A DNA stretch of 32,236 bases from Trichodesmium sp. MAG_R03 (GTDB lineage: Bacteria; Cyanobacteriota; Cyanobacteriia; Cyanobacteriales; Microcoleaceae). Each line of letters begins with the position of its first letter. Positions within the stretch are counted from its first letter, which is position 1. The DNA is taken from the NCBI GenBank assembly GCA_023356535.1, contig JAKQYF010000032.1, forward strand, positions 1 to 32,236, in the 5' to 3' direction. Positions 32,134-32,236 of this stretch are shown here, in pieces. Position numbers and translations under genes: made by a program. The notes beneath the pieces were generated by a model. That model worked only from the letters and a program-made list of their open reading frames with translations. It was not told the origin of the DNA and made no database searches.

Positions 32134-32236
32134 AATTTATTTGATCACAAAAATACTTTTTTATTTATAATAATACTAGATTAAAATTTAGGTTTGTTCT
32201 AATTGTTATATAAATTTAATTTAGATACTAAGTACT
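32134..32236 (-). promoter_or_regulatory. Upstream region of the oxidoreductase gene
   Basis: About 100 AT-rich bases up to the window edge. On the minus strand, TATTATTATAAAT near 32165-32178 could hold a -10 box. No riboswitch or operator palindrome is evident. Confidence 0.25.

Overview
The window looks like accessory chromosome of a low-GC filamentous cyanobacterium of the Trichodesmium/Okeania type. This is inferred from AT-rich genes, HIP1 octamers (GCGATCGC, for example at 746, 2325, 5968 and 8821), giant TPR-glycosyltransferase and kinase-ATPase-cyclase proteins, RTX repeats, and intergenic regions crowded with small inverted-repeat elements. No rRNA, tRNA or CRISPR was seen. The genus is not proven.

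Left part (1-5170, + strand): the C-terminal part of a polysaccharide co-polymerase/BY-kinase-like protein, then a tight three-gene operon of a TerY-like vWA protein, a PP2C phosphatase with C-terminal membrane helices, and an atypical protein kinase. This is the layout of the TerY-phosphorylation (TerY-P) triad known from comparative genomics. Here both enzymes carry predicted membrane segments. The kinase ends in a 21-bp tandem repeat encoding a KKQLEEE coiled coil, whose A8 tracts drop to A7 and stop the frame.

Middle (5364-20100): surface-glycan and secreted-protein genes. There is a 1430-aa TPR protein with three glycosyltransferase-like regions (GT-A-like, exostosin/GT47-like, GT-B), a 1744-aa TPR-GT61-TPR protein, an RTX calcium-binding protein, and a GT2 glycosyltransferase lying between inverted copies of a 165-bp mobile element.

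Right part (20674-32133, - strand): a 1909-aa Ser/Thr kinase-AAA ATPase-GAF-PAS-class III cyclase protein, a nuclease of the SNase family with a C-terminal OB-like domain, fdhD, and an FdhF/YdeP-type molybdopterin oxidoreductase. FdhD sulfurates the molybdenum cofactor that such oxidoreductases need, so the last two probably work together.

Three families of small non-coding inverted-repeat elements can be resolved. Family A has TIR GGGCTTGCTGA and a TA target. Family B has TIR YAGGACTTACGC and a 6-bp target duplication in two copies. Family C has TIR TATCATGTCCGG, is about 165 bp, and has a 3-bp target duplication in all three copies. One family B copy is nested inside a family C copy. A separate 117-bp direct repeat lies between fdhD and the nuclease gene.
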